A DNA stretch of 64,000 bases from Muscardinus avellanarius. Its lineage: Eukaryota > Chordata > Mammalia > Rodentia > Gliridae. The stretch spans positions 37,765,331-37,829,330 of the forward strand of contig OY726563.1 in NCBI GenBank assembly GCA_963383645.1, in the 5' to 3' direction. How positions within the stretch are numbered: the first letter of the stretch is position 1; every line of letters begins with the position of its first letter. Position numbers and translations under genes: made by a program. This document shows, one piece after another, positions 31,478 to 41,833 of the stretch. Under the pieces are notes generated by a model. The model had not been told where the DNA came from. It did not search any database and worked only from the letters and a program-made list of their open reading frames with translations.

Positions 31478-31686
31478 ATTTTTTTTGAGGGGCAGGATAC
31501 TGAGGATGAAACTCAAGGCCTCATGCATGCTGGAAAAGTCCTCTACCACTGAATTACATCTCCAGCTGTTTTTCTTTATTTTGAGACAGGATCTTGCTAA
31601 GTTGCTGAGGCTGTATCAAACTTGTAACCCTCTTGTCTCATCCTCCCGAGTAGCTAGGATTACAGGCATGTGCCACTGTGCCCAGC
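31478..31686 (-). repeat. Older B1/ID dimer SINE
   Basis: The full ID segment is kept (aaggcctcatgcatgctgga), then cccgagtagctaggattaca. Confidence 0.84.
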
Positions 31687-31699
31687 TCAGGGCCTACTC

Positions 31700-31930
31700 C
31701 TTTTTTTTTTTTTTTTTTTTTTTTTTTTGGTGGTACTGGGGGTGGAACCCAGAGGCTTTCTACCTCCGGGCTATACTCCCAGACCTTTTTTATATATTAT
31801 TTGGAAACAGGGTCTCACTAAGTTGCTGAAAGCCTCACTAAGTAGCTGAGGCTGGCTTTGAACCCGTGCGATCCTCCTGTCTCAGCCTCCCAAGCGCGGG
31901 AATTACAAGTGTGAGCCACCATGCCCGGCT
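31700..31930 (-). repeat. Young B1-dID SINE, long poly-T, 13-bp TSD
   Basis: A 26-base T-run starts the antisense copy. tcagggcctactc flanks it at 31687-31699 and 31931-31943. Confidence 0.93.
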
Positions 31931-31943
31931 TCAGGGCCTACTC

Positions 31944-32101
31944 TTGTTAAATGAGAGGAAAGCATGAATCCTTGTCCCAGGTTCCTGTACATATAGCAAT
32001 TGGCTAGGGGGACAGAGGGCGCAATGTGTTTCTGTCCTCTCCAGTTGAGCTGAGAATAAAGATGCCACTCACAGCCCAGCACTGAGCTGATAAACCGAGG
32101 C
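31944..32101. other. Spacer
   Basis: Unique; nothing recognised. Confidence 0.3.
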
Positions 32102-32116
32102 AAGAAATGACATCCT

Positions 32117-32367
32117 CGAGCCGGGCGTGGTAGCGCACACTTGTAATCCCAGCATTTGGGAGGCTGAGACAGGAGGATCACGGTTCATAGACAGCCTCAG
32201 CTACTTAGTGAGGCCCTCTGCAACTCAGTGAGACCCTGTTTCAAAATAAAGAATAAAAAATAGGGCAGGGGCTGTAGCTAGGAGGTCAAATGCCCCTGGG
32301 TTCCATCCCCAGACCCGCAAAAAAAAAAAAAAAAAGAAAAAAAGAAAGAAAGAAAGAAAGAAAAGAA
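32117..32367 (+). repeat. Young B1-dID SINE, 15-bp TSD
   Basis: aagaaatgacatcct at 32102-32116 and 32368-32382. The tail is an A-run followed by (GAAA)n. Confidence 0.94.
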
Positions 32368-32382
32368 AAGAAATGACATCCT

Positions 32383-32714
32383 TAATGGCAGGTCATGGCA
32401 CAAAATCCAAAGGACAGACCCAGTAGGCATGGCTACAGACTGGAAGGACTGGTTTGCTCAGTAGAGCCAAATCTATGAGAGAAACAAACTATGCTACAAA
32501 ACCAGGGGTGGCCTTCCCAATCTCAGGCCAGCGGGTGAGGGCTTTTTTTTTCATTATTGAAGAGACTGTGGGGAAAATATTCAGGATCATATAAGCAATT
32601 CGCATACCTTAAAACTTTGGGGGCAGGGACCTTTGAGATTATTTGGTTCAGCTGCTTTGCTTTGGGAGAAGGCCTCTGCCTCTCAATACCTTTCTTTCTC
32701 AATACATTTTCTTG
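32383..32714. other. Low-repeat spacer
   Basis: Unique sequence of about 330 bp; nothing recognised. Confidence 0.4.
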
Positions 32715-32715
32715 T

Positions 32716-32718
<3 letters not shown>

Positions 32719-32760
<42 letters not shown>

Positions 32761-32960
32761 TACTGGGGATGGAACCTAGGGACACTTTTTCTCCAAGCTA
32801 CACGCCCAGTCCTACTTTTTAGTCTTTTTATTTTTTGAAACAGGGTCTCACTGAGTTGTGAAGGGCCTCACTAAGTAGCTGAGGCTGTCAGTGAACCACC
32901 ATCGTCTGGTCTCCACCTCCTGAATGCTGGGATTACAAGCGCGAACCACTACACCCGACT
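32719..32960 (-). repeat. B1-dID SINE with GT tail
   Basis: (GT)n 32719-32758. ttcttgtctttt before and ttcttgtctttg after form the TSD. Confidence 0.9.
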
Positions 32961-32974
32961 TATTTCTTGTCTTT

Positions 32975-33344
32975 GAAGGTCCTGAGCTCAACTATTAGTT
33001 GTCTACACTGTGCAGTTACTGCCCGCTTCTAAGGGTTCCTTTGCAAGCTCCATTTTCTTGGGGCTGTCTGCAAGCTTCCCCTCTTAGCAGTTATGGTGGC
33101 CAAATGCCATAGCTCCTCAAACTTCTCAAATTCTCACTTTGCTATTGGAGAGGGAAACAGTTGTTCAGATCACTACTGGACACTTGAGAACTGTGACAAT
33201 TTTTTGAAAAATTGCTGAAAACCACCTGTTCTAGTCGAGGGCTTCGAGCCCAAAGTAGCAGTGTTTCTCCAACCTTCCAGCAGCAACCTTCAGACTTTCG
33301 CTCCCCCAACTTCCCCACATTCAGACAAGGCCTGAAGCTCTTCC
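32975..33344. other. Low-repeat spacer
   Basis: Unique. Complementary short frames at 33142-33412 are unrecognised and partly enter an ID SINE. Confidence 0.4.
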
Positions 33345-33430
33345 TCATTTGGGGCAGTGCTGGGGATGAAATCCAGGGCCGTGTGCATGCTAGGTCAGCA
33401 CTGCACCACTGAGCTACATCCCAGGCCCCT
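33345..33430 (-). repeat. ID-type SINE monomer
   Basis: Antisense: gggcagtgctggggatgaaa, then cgtgtgcatgctaggtcagc and ccactgagctacatcccagg. Confidence 0.83.
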
Positions 33431-33640
33431 CAAACACTTTGATCCTTGCAACACATATCAGGGCAATACCCATCTTCCTCTCAAAGTTTGCTTGTAGCAA
33501 GCAGTGTCCAAACTCTCCCCACCAGACAGTTAAAGCCAAGATTGCAACTTCAAAGCAGGTTATGGGTGTGGCAGCACCCAGAGAATGGGGTGCAGTAGTG
33601 TTGGCACAGCAATCATCCCTGTAACAAGGATTCATTATAT
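33431..33640. other. Spacer
   Basis: Opposing 61- and 73-codon frames, neither recognised. Confidence 0.3.
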
Positions 33641-33840
33641 GCTTTTTGTGTGGGAGAGGCAGCTGCTAATGATTGAACCCCAGGGCACTCTACCTCTGAG
33701 ATGTACCCCTAGTCCTTTATAAATTTTTTAATTTTTATTTTGAAACAGAGTCTAAGTTACTGTGTGCTAGCCTCAAACTTGTGATTCTCCTGTGTCAGCC
33801 TCCCAAGTACTAGGGTTGTATGCACCAGAGCACCTGGCTA
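33641..33840 (-). repeat. B1-dID SINE
   Basis: Antisense dimer: tgattgaaccccagggcact, then a decayed left monomer ending gagcacctggct. Confidence 0.82.
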
Positions 33841-33845
33841 ATAAT

Positions 33846-34052
33846 TATGTGTGTGTATGTGTATACAAAGTATGTGTTACTGAATATTGAACCCAGGGGC
33901 GTTCTACCTCTGAGCTAAATTCCCAGCCATTTTTTTTTTAATTTTGAGAGAAGGTATTGCTAAATTGCCCATGCTAGATTCGAACCTGTGATCCTCCTGG
34001 CTCAGACTTCCAAGTATTGGGATTCCAAGTATTGGGCACCACAGTGCCCAGC
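33846..34052 (-). repeat. B1-dID SINE
   Basis: GT-rich tail, tgaatattgaacccaggggc, left monomer with a small internal duplication (ccaagtattggg twice near 34010-34038). Confidence 0.82.
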
Positions 34053-34057
34053 TTCAT

Positions 34058-34279
34058 CCTGTGTGTGTGTGTGTGAGGGGGGTGACTTGGGATGGAACCC
34101 AGGGGTATTCTACCTCTGAGCTACACCTCCAGCCCTATTTTAATTTTTATTTTGAAACAGGGTCTCACTAATCTGTGGAGGGCCACCCTAAATTGCCGAG
34201 GCTGGCCATGAACCCGCAATCCTCCTGCCTCAGTACTCCCAAGTACTGGGATTATAGGCGTGCACCACCATGCCCAGCT
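34058..34279 (-). repeat. B1-dID SINE
   Basis: GT tail, ggatggaacccaggggtatt, left monomer ending catgcccagctt. cttcatcctgt and cttcatcatgt form the TSD. Confidence 0.87.
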
Positions 34280-34860
34280 TCATCATGTCTTTTGATTGTT
34301 AGTATCAAAAAGCCACTGTAATAAGTATAAGCAAAAATTATAAAAAGGGAGATATTATAAGGATGGTAAAGTGTCTCTGAGGTTCTAAGGAAGAGGCAGA
34401 CAGTCTGGGACTAGAGAAAAACGAGGAACTCACTAGTTCCTCTCTCCACATCTCTAGGTTTTGCTTCTCTCTGCATTTGTTTTGTTATTCTCTTTCACTT
34501 CAGGAAGGTTTTCTCCAACTTCCAGACAAAATAGAAACATAGATTCTACATGGGTTTGTATGGCAGAAGCAAGTAGAAATGAAGGGATGACCATTCCCCT
34601 CGTCCCAACTTCTAAGGTGATTGGTGAAGGCATAGCATCCTTTGAAAAGATTGACTCCTTCCTACTTCCTGGGCTTCTGACCACAGAAGCCAGAGCCTCC
34701 ACCTGGAAACAGGACATGATTGGGGCCCTGGTAGAGAGAAGTCTGAGCAGGTGCACCATCATATTCCAAGAAGTGCTGCGGTTTCAATGTGGAAGCCACG
34801 GTTTCATTCTTATAGACACTGGTTCTTCAAAAATGGATGAAGTTACAAATTAAAGAAATA
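34280..34860 (+). other. Old interspersed repeat, family not assigned, with a 130-codon ORF
   Basis: tctgggactagagaaaaacg, aactcactagttcctctctc, cacatctctaggttttgctt follow a pattern I associate with an old mammalian repeat, but I cannot name it. The frame 34461-34853 (plus) starts MLLSAFVLLFSFTSG, which is signal-peptide-like, and has no domain I recognise. An opposing 102-codon frame overlaps it. Most likely chance coding in a repeat. Confidence 0.3.
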
Positions 34861-35087
34861 GGTGTGTGCTATAGCTTGGACCTTGAATGTCCCTCAAAGG
34901 CCCATGTGTAGAAATTTTGATCCCCAGCCTGTGGTGCTACTGGAAGGTGGTAGAACCTTTAAGAGGTGGGGCCTAGTGGGAGGAAGTTAGGTCACTGGGG
35001 CATGCCCTTGAAAGGGACATTGGGACCCTCATGACCCCTTCTCCTCTCTTTGCTTCCTGACCGCCAAGAGGTGAGCAGCTTCTTTGC

Positions 35088-35089
<2 letters not shown>

Positions 35090-35143
<54 letters not shown>

Positions 35144-35533
35144 AGGATTAAACCCAGGAGCATTCCGCCTCTGAGATTCCCTCCGCCCTATTTTTTATTT
35201 ATTTATTTATTTGGTGGTACTAGGGTTCCTGGAAACCCTTTTACCTCCGGGCTACACTCCCAGACCTATTTTATACTTTTTTATTTGGAAACAGGGTCTC
35301 TTAAGCCAGTACGGCTGGCTTCGAAACTGTGTGATCCTCCTGTCTCCGCCTTCCAAGCGCGGGGATTACAAGCGTGCGCCACCACGCCCGGCTATTTTTT
35401 TATTTTTGAAACAGAGTCTCACTAGGTTGCTGAGGGTCTCACTAAATGGCTGAGGATGTCCTTGAAGCTGTGATTCTCCTATCTCAGCCTCCCAAGTACT
35501 GGGATTACAGAAATGTGCCACCAGGCCCAGCTC
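35090..35533 (-). repeat. B1-dID SINE (outer) with long GT tail, split
   Basis: (GT)n 35091-35138, right monomer to about 35200, left monomer 35393-35532. Confidence 0.85.
35205..35392 (-). repeat. B1-dID SINE, ggcttaagagacc subfamily, nested
   Basis: ggtggtactagggttcctgg at its 3' end and caccacgcccggc at its 5' end. ctatttttta-type flanks lie on both sides, in the linker of the outer SINE. Confidence 0.9.
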
Positions 35534-35691
35534 TGTCACGTCCTCTTGCCATGATGTACTGAGTTATTGTACATCCAAAGCAACCAGGCCAAGTGACCAT
35601 GGACTAAAACTCTGAAACCATGTGCCAAAATAAACTTTTTTAAGTTAATTATCTCAGGTATTTTGCCACAGTGACAGAAAGCTAACATAGT

Positions 35692-35838
35692 ATATGTGCC
35701 ACTTATATTGAATTTCTACCTGATTAAAGGGGTGCTGAGACAATTGTCCATCAACCAACAAAGAAAGAATATAAATGAAAATAAAACAAACAAAAGGGGA
35801 GGGAGATGAAAAAGAAAGAAAAAGACCCTTCAAATAAA
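35692..35838. other. Spacer
   Basis: Purine-rich, nothing recognised. Confidence 0.3.
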
Positions 35839-36035
35839 TGTGCCTGGCGTGGTGGCCCGTATCTGTAATATCAGTATTTGGGAGGCTTAAACAGGAGGAT
35901 CCCAGGTTTGAGGACTGCCTCAGTAACTTAGCGAGACTGTCAGCAACAAGACTGTTGCAAAACAAAACATAAAACAAGATGGGAATGTATCTTTGAGGTA
36001 GAAGGCCCCAAGTTCAATCCCTAATAACACAATAA
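35839..36035 (+). repeat. B1-dID SINE
   Basis: Dimer: cctggcgtggtggcccgtat, then agttcaatccctaataacac. Confidence 0.83.
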
Positions 36036-36124
36036 ATAAATATAATAAGGTGCTAACAAAAATCTAGAACACATGAAGAAATCTCATGCTCAGGAAGAAA
36101 TGTCTAACAAAATAATGACTCTGA

Positions 36125-36491
36125 GCCAGGCATGGTGGGGCACGCTTATAATCCCAGAATTTGGAAGGAGGCTAAGACCAGAGGATCGCAGTTCACAGCC
36201 AGCCTCAGCCACTTAGTGAGGCCCTTTGCAACTCAGTGAGATCTTGTTTCAAAATAAAAAACAAATAAATAAATAAATAAAGCTAGATGTGGTGGCGCAC
36301 GCTTGTAATACTAGCATTTGGGAGGCTGAGACAGGAAGATCGTGGTTCATAGACAGCCTCAGCTACTTAGTGAGGTCCTTTGCAACTCAGACCCTGTTTC
36401 AAAATGAAGAATAAAAAAATAGGGCCAGGAGTGTAGCTCAGAGGTAGGAAGCCCCTGGGTTCCATCCCCAGTATTGCAAAAAAATAAAAAT
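36125..36491 (+). repeat. B1-dID trimer (left, left, right)
   Basis: Left monomer 36125-36280, then a whole SINE 36283-36490. aataatgactctga (before) and aataataactctga (after) are the TSD of the whole unit, so the second copy inserted into the linker, or the unit retroposed as a trimer. Confidence 0.83.
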
Positions 36492-36815
36492 AAATAATAA
36501 CTCTGATATGAATTGCATACAAGTGAAATCAAGTAGGAATGGAAAAAAAGACTTAACATAAATGGTGTAAAGAATGGTTCCAGAGATGGTGAAGGCATAG
36601 CACACACTGAAAATAAGGCTTCTGACCACAAATACCCAGCCCATCAGCTGCCCGCACACCTGCAGACCCCACTCCCCTGTGCCTTAAGGCCGCTAGTCCC
36701 ATGCAGCACGGTCATGAGCACAGGATTACTGACCTCACTCTTCCAGGATCCAGATGTTGCTCTTTTCTGTCAGGTCCTGTCTTCCCACTGTTTTGAGTGC
36801 TTTAAAAAAACTGTT
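36492..36815. other. Low-repeat spacer
   Basis: Unique, GC-richer toward its end. No element recognised. Confidence 0.4.
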
Positions 36816-37292
36816 ATAAGTGGGTGTGGCAGAGGATCACAGATTTAAGGCCAACCTTCACAATTTAGACAGACCCTCAGCAACCTAGTGAGACCCTGTT
36901 TCGAACGTAAAAAATAAAAGCCGGGTGTGGTGGTGCCTGCTTGTAATCCCAGTACTTGAGAGGCTGAGACAGGAGGATCACAGGTTCACAGCATCCTCAG
37001 CAAGTAGTGAGACTCTCATCGACTTAGTGAGACCATCATCAACCTGGTGAGATGCTGTTTCAAACATGAAAAATAAAATCCAGGTGTGGTGATACCTGCT
37101 TATAATCCCAGTACTTGGAAGGCTGAGATGGGAGGATCATAGGTTCAGGGCTAGCCTCAGCAAGTAGTGAGACTCTTATCAACCTAGTGAGACCCTGTTT
37201 CCAAATAAAAATAAAATAAAATAGGGCTGGAGATGGATATGTAGCTCAGAGGCACAACAATCCCCAGTACCAAAAAGAAAAGAAAAGAAAAG
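36816..37292 (+). repeat. B1-dID multimer: three left monomers and one right
   Basis: Left-type units at 36816-36919, 36920-37078 and 37079-37215, then one right monomer. Units two and three share ggtgtggtg plus an unusual gtttc(g/a)aac linker start, which indicates tandem duplication. Confidence 0.8.
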
Positions 37293-37505
37293 AAGGAAGG
37301 AAGAAAGAAGATGGTAAGAGAATAGATACAAAGTCCACTCCACAAAAACATAGAGACTATGAAGCGATGCATATATAATTGATTAGCTGTGAACATTCTA
37401 CAGTATATTTATATTTCAAAATGTTACATTGGACAGAATAAATACGTACAATTTTATGACCATTTAAAAACAAAACAATAATTTTAAAAGAGGAGAAAAA
37501 AATCA
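37293..37505. other. AT-rich spacer
   Basis: GAAA/GGAA-rich SINE tail, then unique AT-rich sequence. Confidence 0.4.
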
Positions 37506-38225
37506 CTAAAGAAGGATACAGAAAAGGACGGTGGTGAGAAGGGCAAGAAGAAAAGAGATGACACTTTTCACAAAGAGAAGAAATGAACAGAGCCCAGGTT
37601 TCCCAAAGCTGTTTTCACCGCTCTCAGTGCTGCTAAGGAAAAGAATAAGAAATGCGCTGGGGGCTTTGGGCGATAAAGAGATGCTCGAGAAATTTTTGGA
37701 AAGAGAAAGAGACCCAGAAAAACAAAGGCTGGGAGCATAGGCCTGTGGGACCCAGGAAGCACCTCCCAGCCCTTGCTTTCGACCTCCCCCCCGCAGGTGA
37801 CAACAGTTTGCTGCAGGCAGCCGCTGCCATGGTCTTTCTGATCGATTTGGACTTGAAGCGGCTGCTCGGTGAGGCTCCAGAAGGAAGGCCCTGTGATCCG
37901 ATGATGAAAGAGATGGGGCTGGAGCTGTCTCCTGCAACCTCCCCCACCGAGGCCTGCCTGTGCTGCTGAAGAGGCAAGTCCAGGAGCGAAGGCGGGCTGC
38001 GGAGCCGCTGAGGGAGAGAGCAAAGGAGAGTTCTTCCCCGGGCCTACTAATGGCATCCTGTTGGAGACAGGAGTGTGGATTTGGAAGCTGAGCAGCCAGA
38101 TATGCCGAGGTGCGTGGCCATTTTGCTTTGTGCCTGATCTGCAGCAAGCATCGCTGGGTCGTGTTCACTCAATGCTTCATCTCTGTGAGCTGCAGGTGCA
38201 TGTCAGGAGGCATTACCAAAACTTA
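37506..38225. other. GC-richer SINE-free island, candidate exon or regulatory element
   Basis: About 720 bp without repeats and with more CpG than its surroundings. Frames are open on both strands (up to 220 codons on the minus strand), a usual effect of GC-rich sequence. At 37829 an ATG lies in a near-optimal Kozak context (gctgccatggt) followed by 40 coding bases (MVFLIDLDLKRLL) and a consensus-like splice donor (ctcg|gtgagg at 37868/37869). I do not recognise the peptide. It could be a first coding exon, a lncRNA exon, an enhancer, or chance. Confidence 0.3.
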
Positions 38226-38227
38226 AA

Positions 38228-38435
38228 AGAAGCAGGGCGTGCTGGCACACACCTGTAATCCCCTGCTACTTGGGGGCGGAGACAGGGAGAACTTGCAGGC
38301 TCGAGGCTGGCCTCAGTAACTTAGCAAGGCCCTCAGCAGCTTAGTGAGACCCTGTTTTCAAATAAGAAGTAAAACCGGGCTGGGGATATAGCTTGGAGGT
38401 AGAATGCCTCTGGATTCAATCCCCAGTGCCCCTAA
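38228..38435 (+). repeat. B1-dID SINE
   Basis: Dimer: gcagggcgtgctggcacaca, then tgcctctggattcaatcccc. Confidence 0.86.
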
Positions 38436-38463
38436 AACAAACTCCCTAAAGAGGCCATTGGCA

Positions 38464-38663
38464 AGCTGGGTGTGGTGGTGCACGCTTGTAATCCCAGCGC
38501 TTGGGAGGCTGAGACAGGAGGATCACAGGTTCGCAGCCAGCCTCAGCTACTTAGTGAGGCCCTTTGCAACTCAGTGAGACCCTGTTTCAAAAATAAAGAA
38601 TAAAAAATAGAGCTGGGGGTGTAGCTCGGAGGTAGAATTAGCTCCTCTGTTCAATCCCCAGTA

Positions 38664-38703
<40 letters not shown>
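38464..38703 (+). repeat. B1-dID SINE with CA tail
   Basis: Dimer, then (CA)n 38665-38703. ccattggca stands on both sides. Confidence 0.9.
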
Positions 38704-38704
<1 letters not shown>

Positions 38705-39074
38705 ATTGGCAGGGGAATGCCAAAGTAGGTGGCCATGGACCAGGATGCCTACCTGGAACAGACACATGAAAGATTGGGAAGATGCTGGAAGACAAGGACA
38801 AGGAAGAGGGGACAGGTTGGTTCTGGTAAGGAAGAAGAACAGAAGAGCAGAGGCCAGGAAATTCTCATGAATGATAGAATGGGGATGGGGGTTCTGTCAG
38901 GTGGTGAAGATGAACCTGGAGCACTGCGACCTAGCAGGAAACAAGACCTCATCTGGGCAGGACTGCAAAAAAGCTTGTCTCCATGCTGAAACGCAAACTC
39001 TGGCCCCAAGGCTGGGTGTGGCCCCGGCTTTTTGACCAGGGCAGCAGCCCACACATGCATCCCTGATGTTAATA
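38704..39074. other. Low-repeat island
   Basis: Unique sequence; frames of 86 and 103 codons on opposite strands are unrecognised. Confidence 0.4.
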
Positions 39075-39422
39075 CTGACCATATCGGTCAGGATGCCCCA
39101 GACAGAACCAAGAAGATGTGAAAAAGAGGATTTATTAGGAGAATTGGCTCACATAATACAGGAGGCCGAGAGGTTTCACAATAGGCTATCCTTTATAAGC
39201 TGGAGAAGTAGAAAACATCAGAACAGGGCTCAGTCCAAGTCTGGAGGACTCAGAAGCAGGGGGACCCCTCCAATCTGAAGCCCAAAGCATGAGAAGCCCC
39301 AAGGGTCACTGGTGCACATCTCAGAGTCCAAGGGAAGAAGAACCTGGAGTTCAGATGTCCAAGGGCAGGACAGGGTGTGTCCTATCTTGGAAACAAGTGA
39401 GACAGAGAAACGGGGTGTGTGT

Positions 39423-39483
<61 letters not shown>

Positions 39484-39750
39484 AGAAGAAGGAGGAGGAG
39501 GAGGAGAAGAAGAAGGAGAAGAAAAGAAAAGAGAGGAGAAAGAAGAGAGAGACCAGTCCCTTTATTTCACCTCATTTTTCCCTCACCTTTAAGAGTGGCT
39601 CTTGCCCACTTATCCTCCAACCCACTTGGCCAAGCTCCTCCAGTAACACCCTCACAGACACCCCAGAAGCTATGTTTTACCAATCATCCAAGCACTCCTC
39701 TATCCAGTCAACCAACGCTCCAAATTAAGCATCACACAGACCCAGAAGAA
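39075..39750 (-). mobile_element. Old interspersed repeat (LTR-like), family not assigned
   Basis: cagacagaaccaagaagatg, aggatttattaggagaattg and, at the far end, taacaccctcacagacaccc follow a widespread mammalian repeat I cannot name with certainty. A (GA)n tract (39424-39482) and GGA/GAA-rich run (to about 39550) lie in the middle. The 162- and 138-codon frames are translations of that tract. Confidence 0.4.
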
Positions 39751-40105
39751 AGTTGTGGCTCTTTCCAAAGTGAATAAATTCTTTCTGACAACAATGAGTG
39801 TTCCCGCTGGGTTTCTTTCAGCAAAAGTTTCCCAGAAGATTGACAGTGGAAATCACAGAGCCAGATTGCCGTGGACATCTTGTGGGACCTCAGAGCTCAG
39901 ACCCAAGTCAGTATTTCCTGAACACTGTCAATTCCACAAAAGCATCTCTCTCCCATCCACTCATCTTTGTTTGACAACTTCCCAGACCCCAAACCTTCCT
40001 CTTCTGGTCTCAGCCCCTGCTCCTCCACCACAGATTCTTCTGGAAGTATGTCAGCCTCCAGTAGCCATTCTCAAGAACCTAGCCTCACCCTCCACTTCTT
40101 TTCTT
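39751..40105. other. Low-repeat spacer
   Basis: Unique sequence; the 146-codon frame (39755-40195) enters a TTTC repeat and a SINE and is not credible. Confidence 0.4.
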
Positions 40106-40344
40106 TCTTTTCTTTTTTCTTTTTCTTTTCTTTCTTTCTTTCTTTCTTTTTGTAGTACTGGGGATGGAATCCAGGGGCATTCTACCTCTAAGTGACACCC
40201 TATTTTTTATTCTTTATTTTGAAACAGGGTCTCATTGAATTGCAAAGGGCCTCACTACGTAGCTGAAGCTGGCAGTGAACCGCGATCTTCCTGTCTCAGC
40301 CTTCCAAATGCTGGGATTACAAGCATGGGCCACCACACCCGGCT
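40106..40344 (-). repeat. B1-dID SINE with TTTC tail
   Basis: (TTTC)n 40106-40150, then agtactggggatggaatcca and a full antisense dimer. Confidence 0.88.
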
Positions 40345-40385
40345 CTCACCTTCTGTGAGCCATATAGCTAAACAATATTCAGCCA

Positions 40386-40573
40386 ACTTTTTTTGGTACT
40401 GGAGATTGGCTCAGGGTCACTGTATCACTGAGCTACACCCCCAGCACTTTTTATTTTTTATCTTGAAACAGAGTTTCCCTAAGTTTCCCAGGCTGGCCTC
40501 AAACTTGGAATCCTCCTATCTCAGCCTCCCAAGTAGCCAGAAATGCAGGCGTGAACCACTCTGTGCTTGGCTT
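40386..40573 (-). repeat. B1-dID SINE (diverged)
   Basis: Antisense dimer: actggagattggctcagggt, then a decayed left monomer. Confidence 0.8.
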
Positions 40574-40589
40574 CAGTTGACTCTTCAGA

Positions 40590-40660
40590 ACTGTTTTGGT
40601 CTATTTCTGTTGCTATAACAGAGTACCACACACTGGGAAATTTTTATAAAGACACACACA
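40590..40660 (-). mobile_element. MLT1/MST-type LTR fragment
   Basis: tttctgttgctataacagag then taccacacactgggaaattt is the antisense 3' end of a MaLR LTR. Confidence 0.5.
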
Positions 40661-41137
40661 AACCTGTCACTGCCTGTCACTTACAGACAGGTGTGCCTTT
40701 GCTAGCCCTAGCTCTCTAACAGCTCTTCTTCAGAAGGTACAATTTGAAGGGCCACTTCCTCCTGGGAACTTGTGACCAGGTGTACATCATCCCTCCACAG
40801 GACAGTCTGTCAAGTGACAGGTCCCAGGGAACAAACTTTCTGTTTCCCAGAAGCCAGCCTTGACAGTTCAGATGGAGATTCCAGTGCTGGGAGCCAGGAA
40901 AGAACCAAGTTCCTGACCTAGTCCCTGCAGCCCGCCATGATTAGAGGCCTGATGAGTCTCAAAAAGGAACAAACTCGGTTCCTTTTGAGAAACTCTGGGC
41001 TACGCAGCTATTTCAGTGGACAGCTGGTGGAGCGACAGAACACAGAATGGACAGAGCTCTGCGTGTTGGGGATAGAAGCATGTGTGTTTCTGAGTTCTGG
41101 CACTGTTGTAGATCAGCTCGTACACTGCATTTTCATG
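40661..41137. other. Low-repeat island
   Basis: About 480 bp of unique sequence. A 67-codon frame (40937-41140) is unrecognised. Confidence 0.4.
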
Positions 41138-41302
41138 TGAGACTAGGGGTGTTCTACCACCGAGCTGCATCCCCAGCCCTTTTTATTTTGAAATAGAATC
41201 TCACTAAGTTACCAAACTCTGGCCTCAAACCCACAATCCTCCTTCCTCGGCCTCCCAAGTACTAGGAGTACAAGTACTGGTGGCCTGCGCCACCGCATCC
41301 AA
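41138..41302 (-). repeat. B1-dID SINE (diverged)
   Basis: Antisense: ttctaccaccgagctgcatc, then left monomer with a small insertion near 41270. Confidence 0.78.
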
Positions 41303-41833
41303 TTTACACCTACATTTTGAATCTGGCAAACACCTTGGCATTTGGTCAGGGAACCTTGTAGAGTCCCATAGGCCAAGGGCTCCTTCTAGCCACAGAAAAA
41401 TCCACGGGATAGTCATGATATCTGACCCATCCTCAGGCTGCGTGTCAATTGGATACAAACCTGGACTAGCTGGGACCTAGACCTGAGACCTAGACTTGCC
41501 ACTTTGAAAATATGTTAAGGACACAGCATGCATACTCATTGTGGGGGGGCCAATTTCTCTTCTGAACATGACAATGAAGCTCTTTTAGAAAAGAGACTTT
41601 TATAGATTCATCAATTGTGAGACGATTGTGATAGGATGTTTAAAGGCAGCCATTTGGGGCGCAGTTTTCACCATTACCATTAACTGCACTGGATCAAATG
41701 GGACTGCTCGTGGCCTGTCACATTCTAGAAAGACATAATTCCAGGGCATTTATGGTGGAACGGAATTAGATAACTCACATCCATTTCACTGCTTGAAGCA
41801 CTTCTCAGAGACCTTTTTAAAAAGACACGTCTG
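41303..41833. other. Low-repeat island
   Basis: About 530 bp, unique. Nothing recognised. Confidence 0.45.

Larger units (their letters stand above)
34862..35691 (+). mobile_element. MaLR LTR (plus), split by a SINE nest
   Basis: gtgctatagcttggaccttg, aatgtccctcaaaggcccat, aggtggggcctagtgggagg, then after the SINEs ccatgtgccaaaataaactt and gacagaaagctaacata. The order is that of a full MaLR LTR. SINEs occupy about 35090-35533. Confidence 0.78.

Noticed and set aside
36816..37292. CRISPR-like array of repeats
   Set aside because: The units are SINE left monomers about 155 bp long in a mammalian sequence.
37506..38168. 220-codon minus-strand frame
   Set aside because: Four other frames are open over the same GC-rich DNA on both strands, and the peptide is S/L/P-rich without a domain. 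The plus-strand ATG and donor at 37829-37868 seemed a better lead.
39289..39777. 162- and 138-codon frames rich in E and R
   Set aside because: They are read-through of (GA)n, (GGA)n and (GAA)n.
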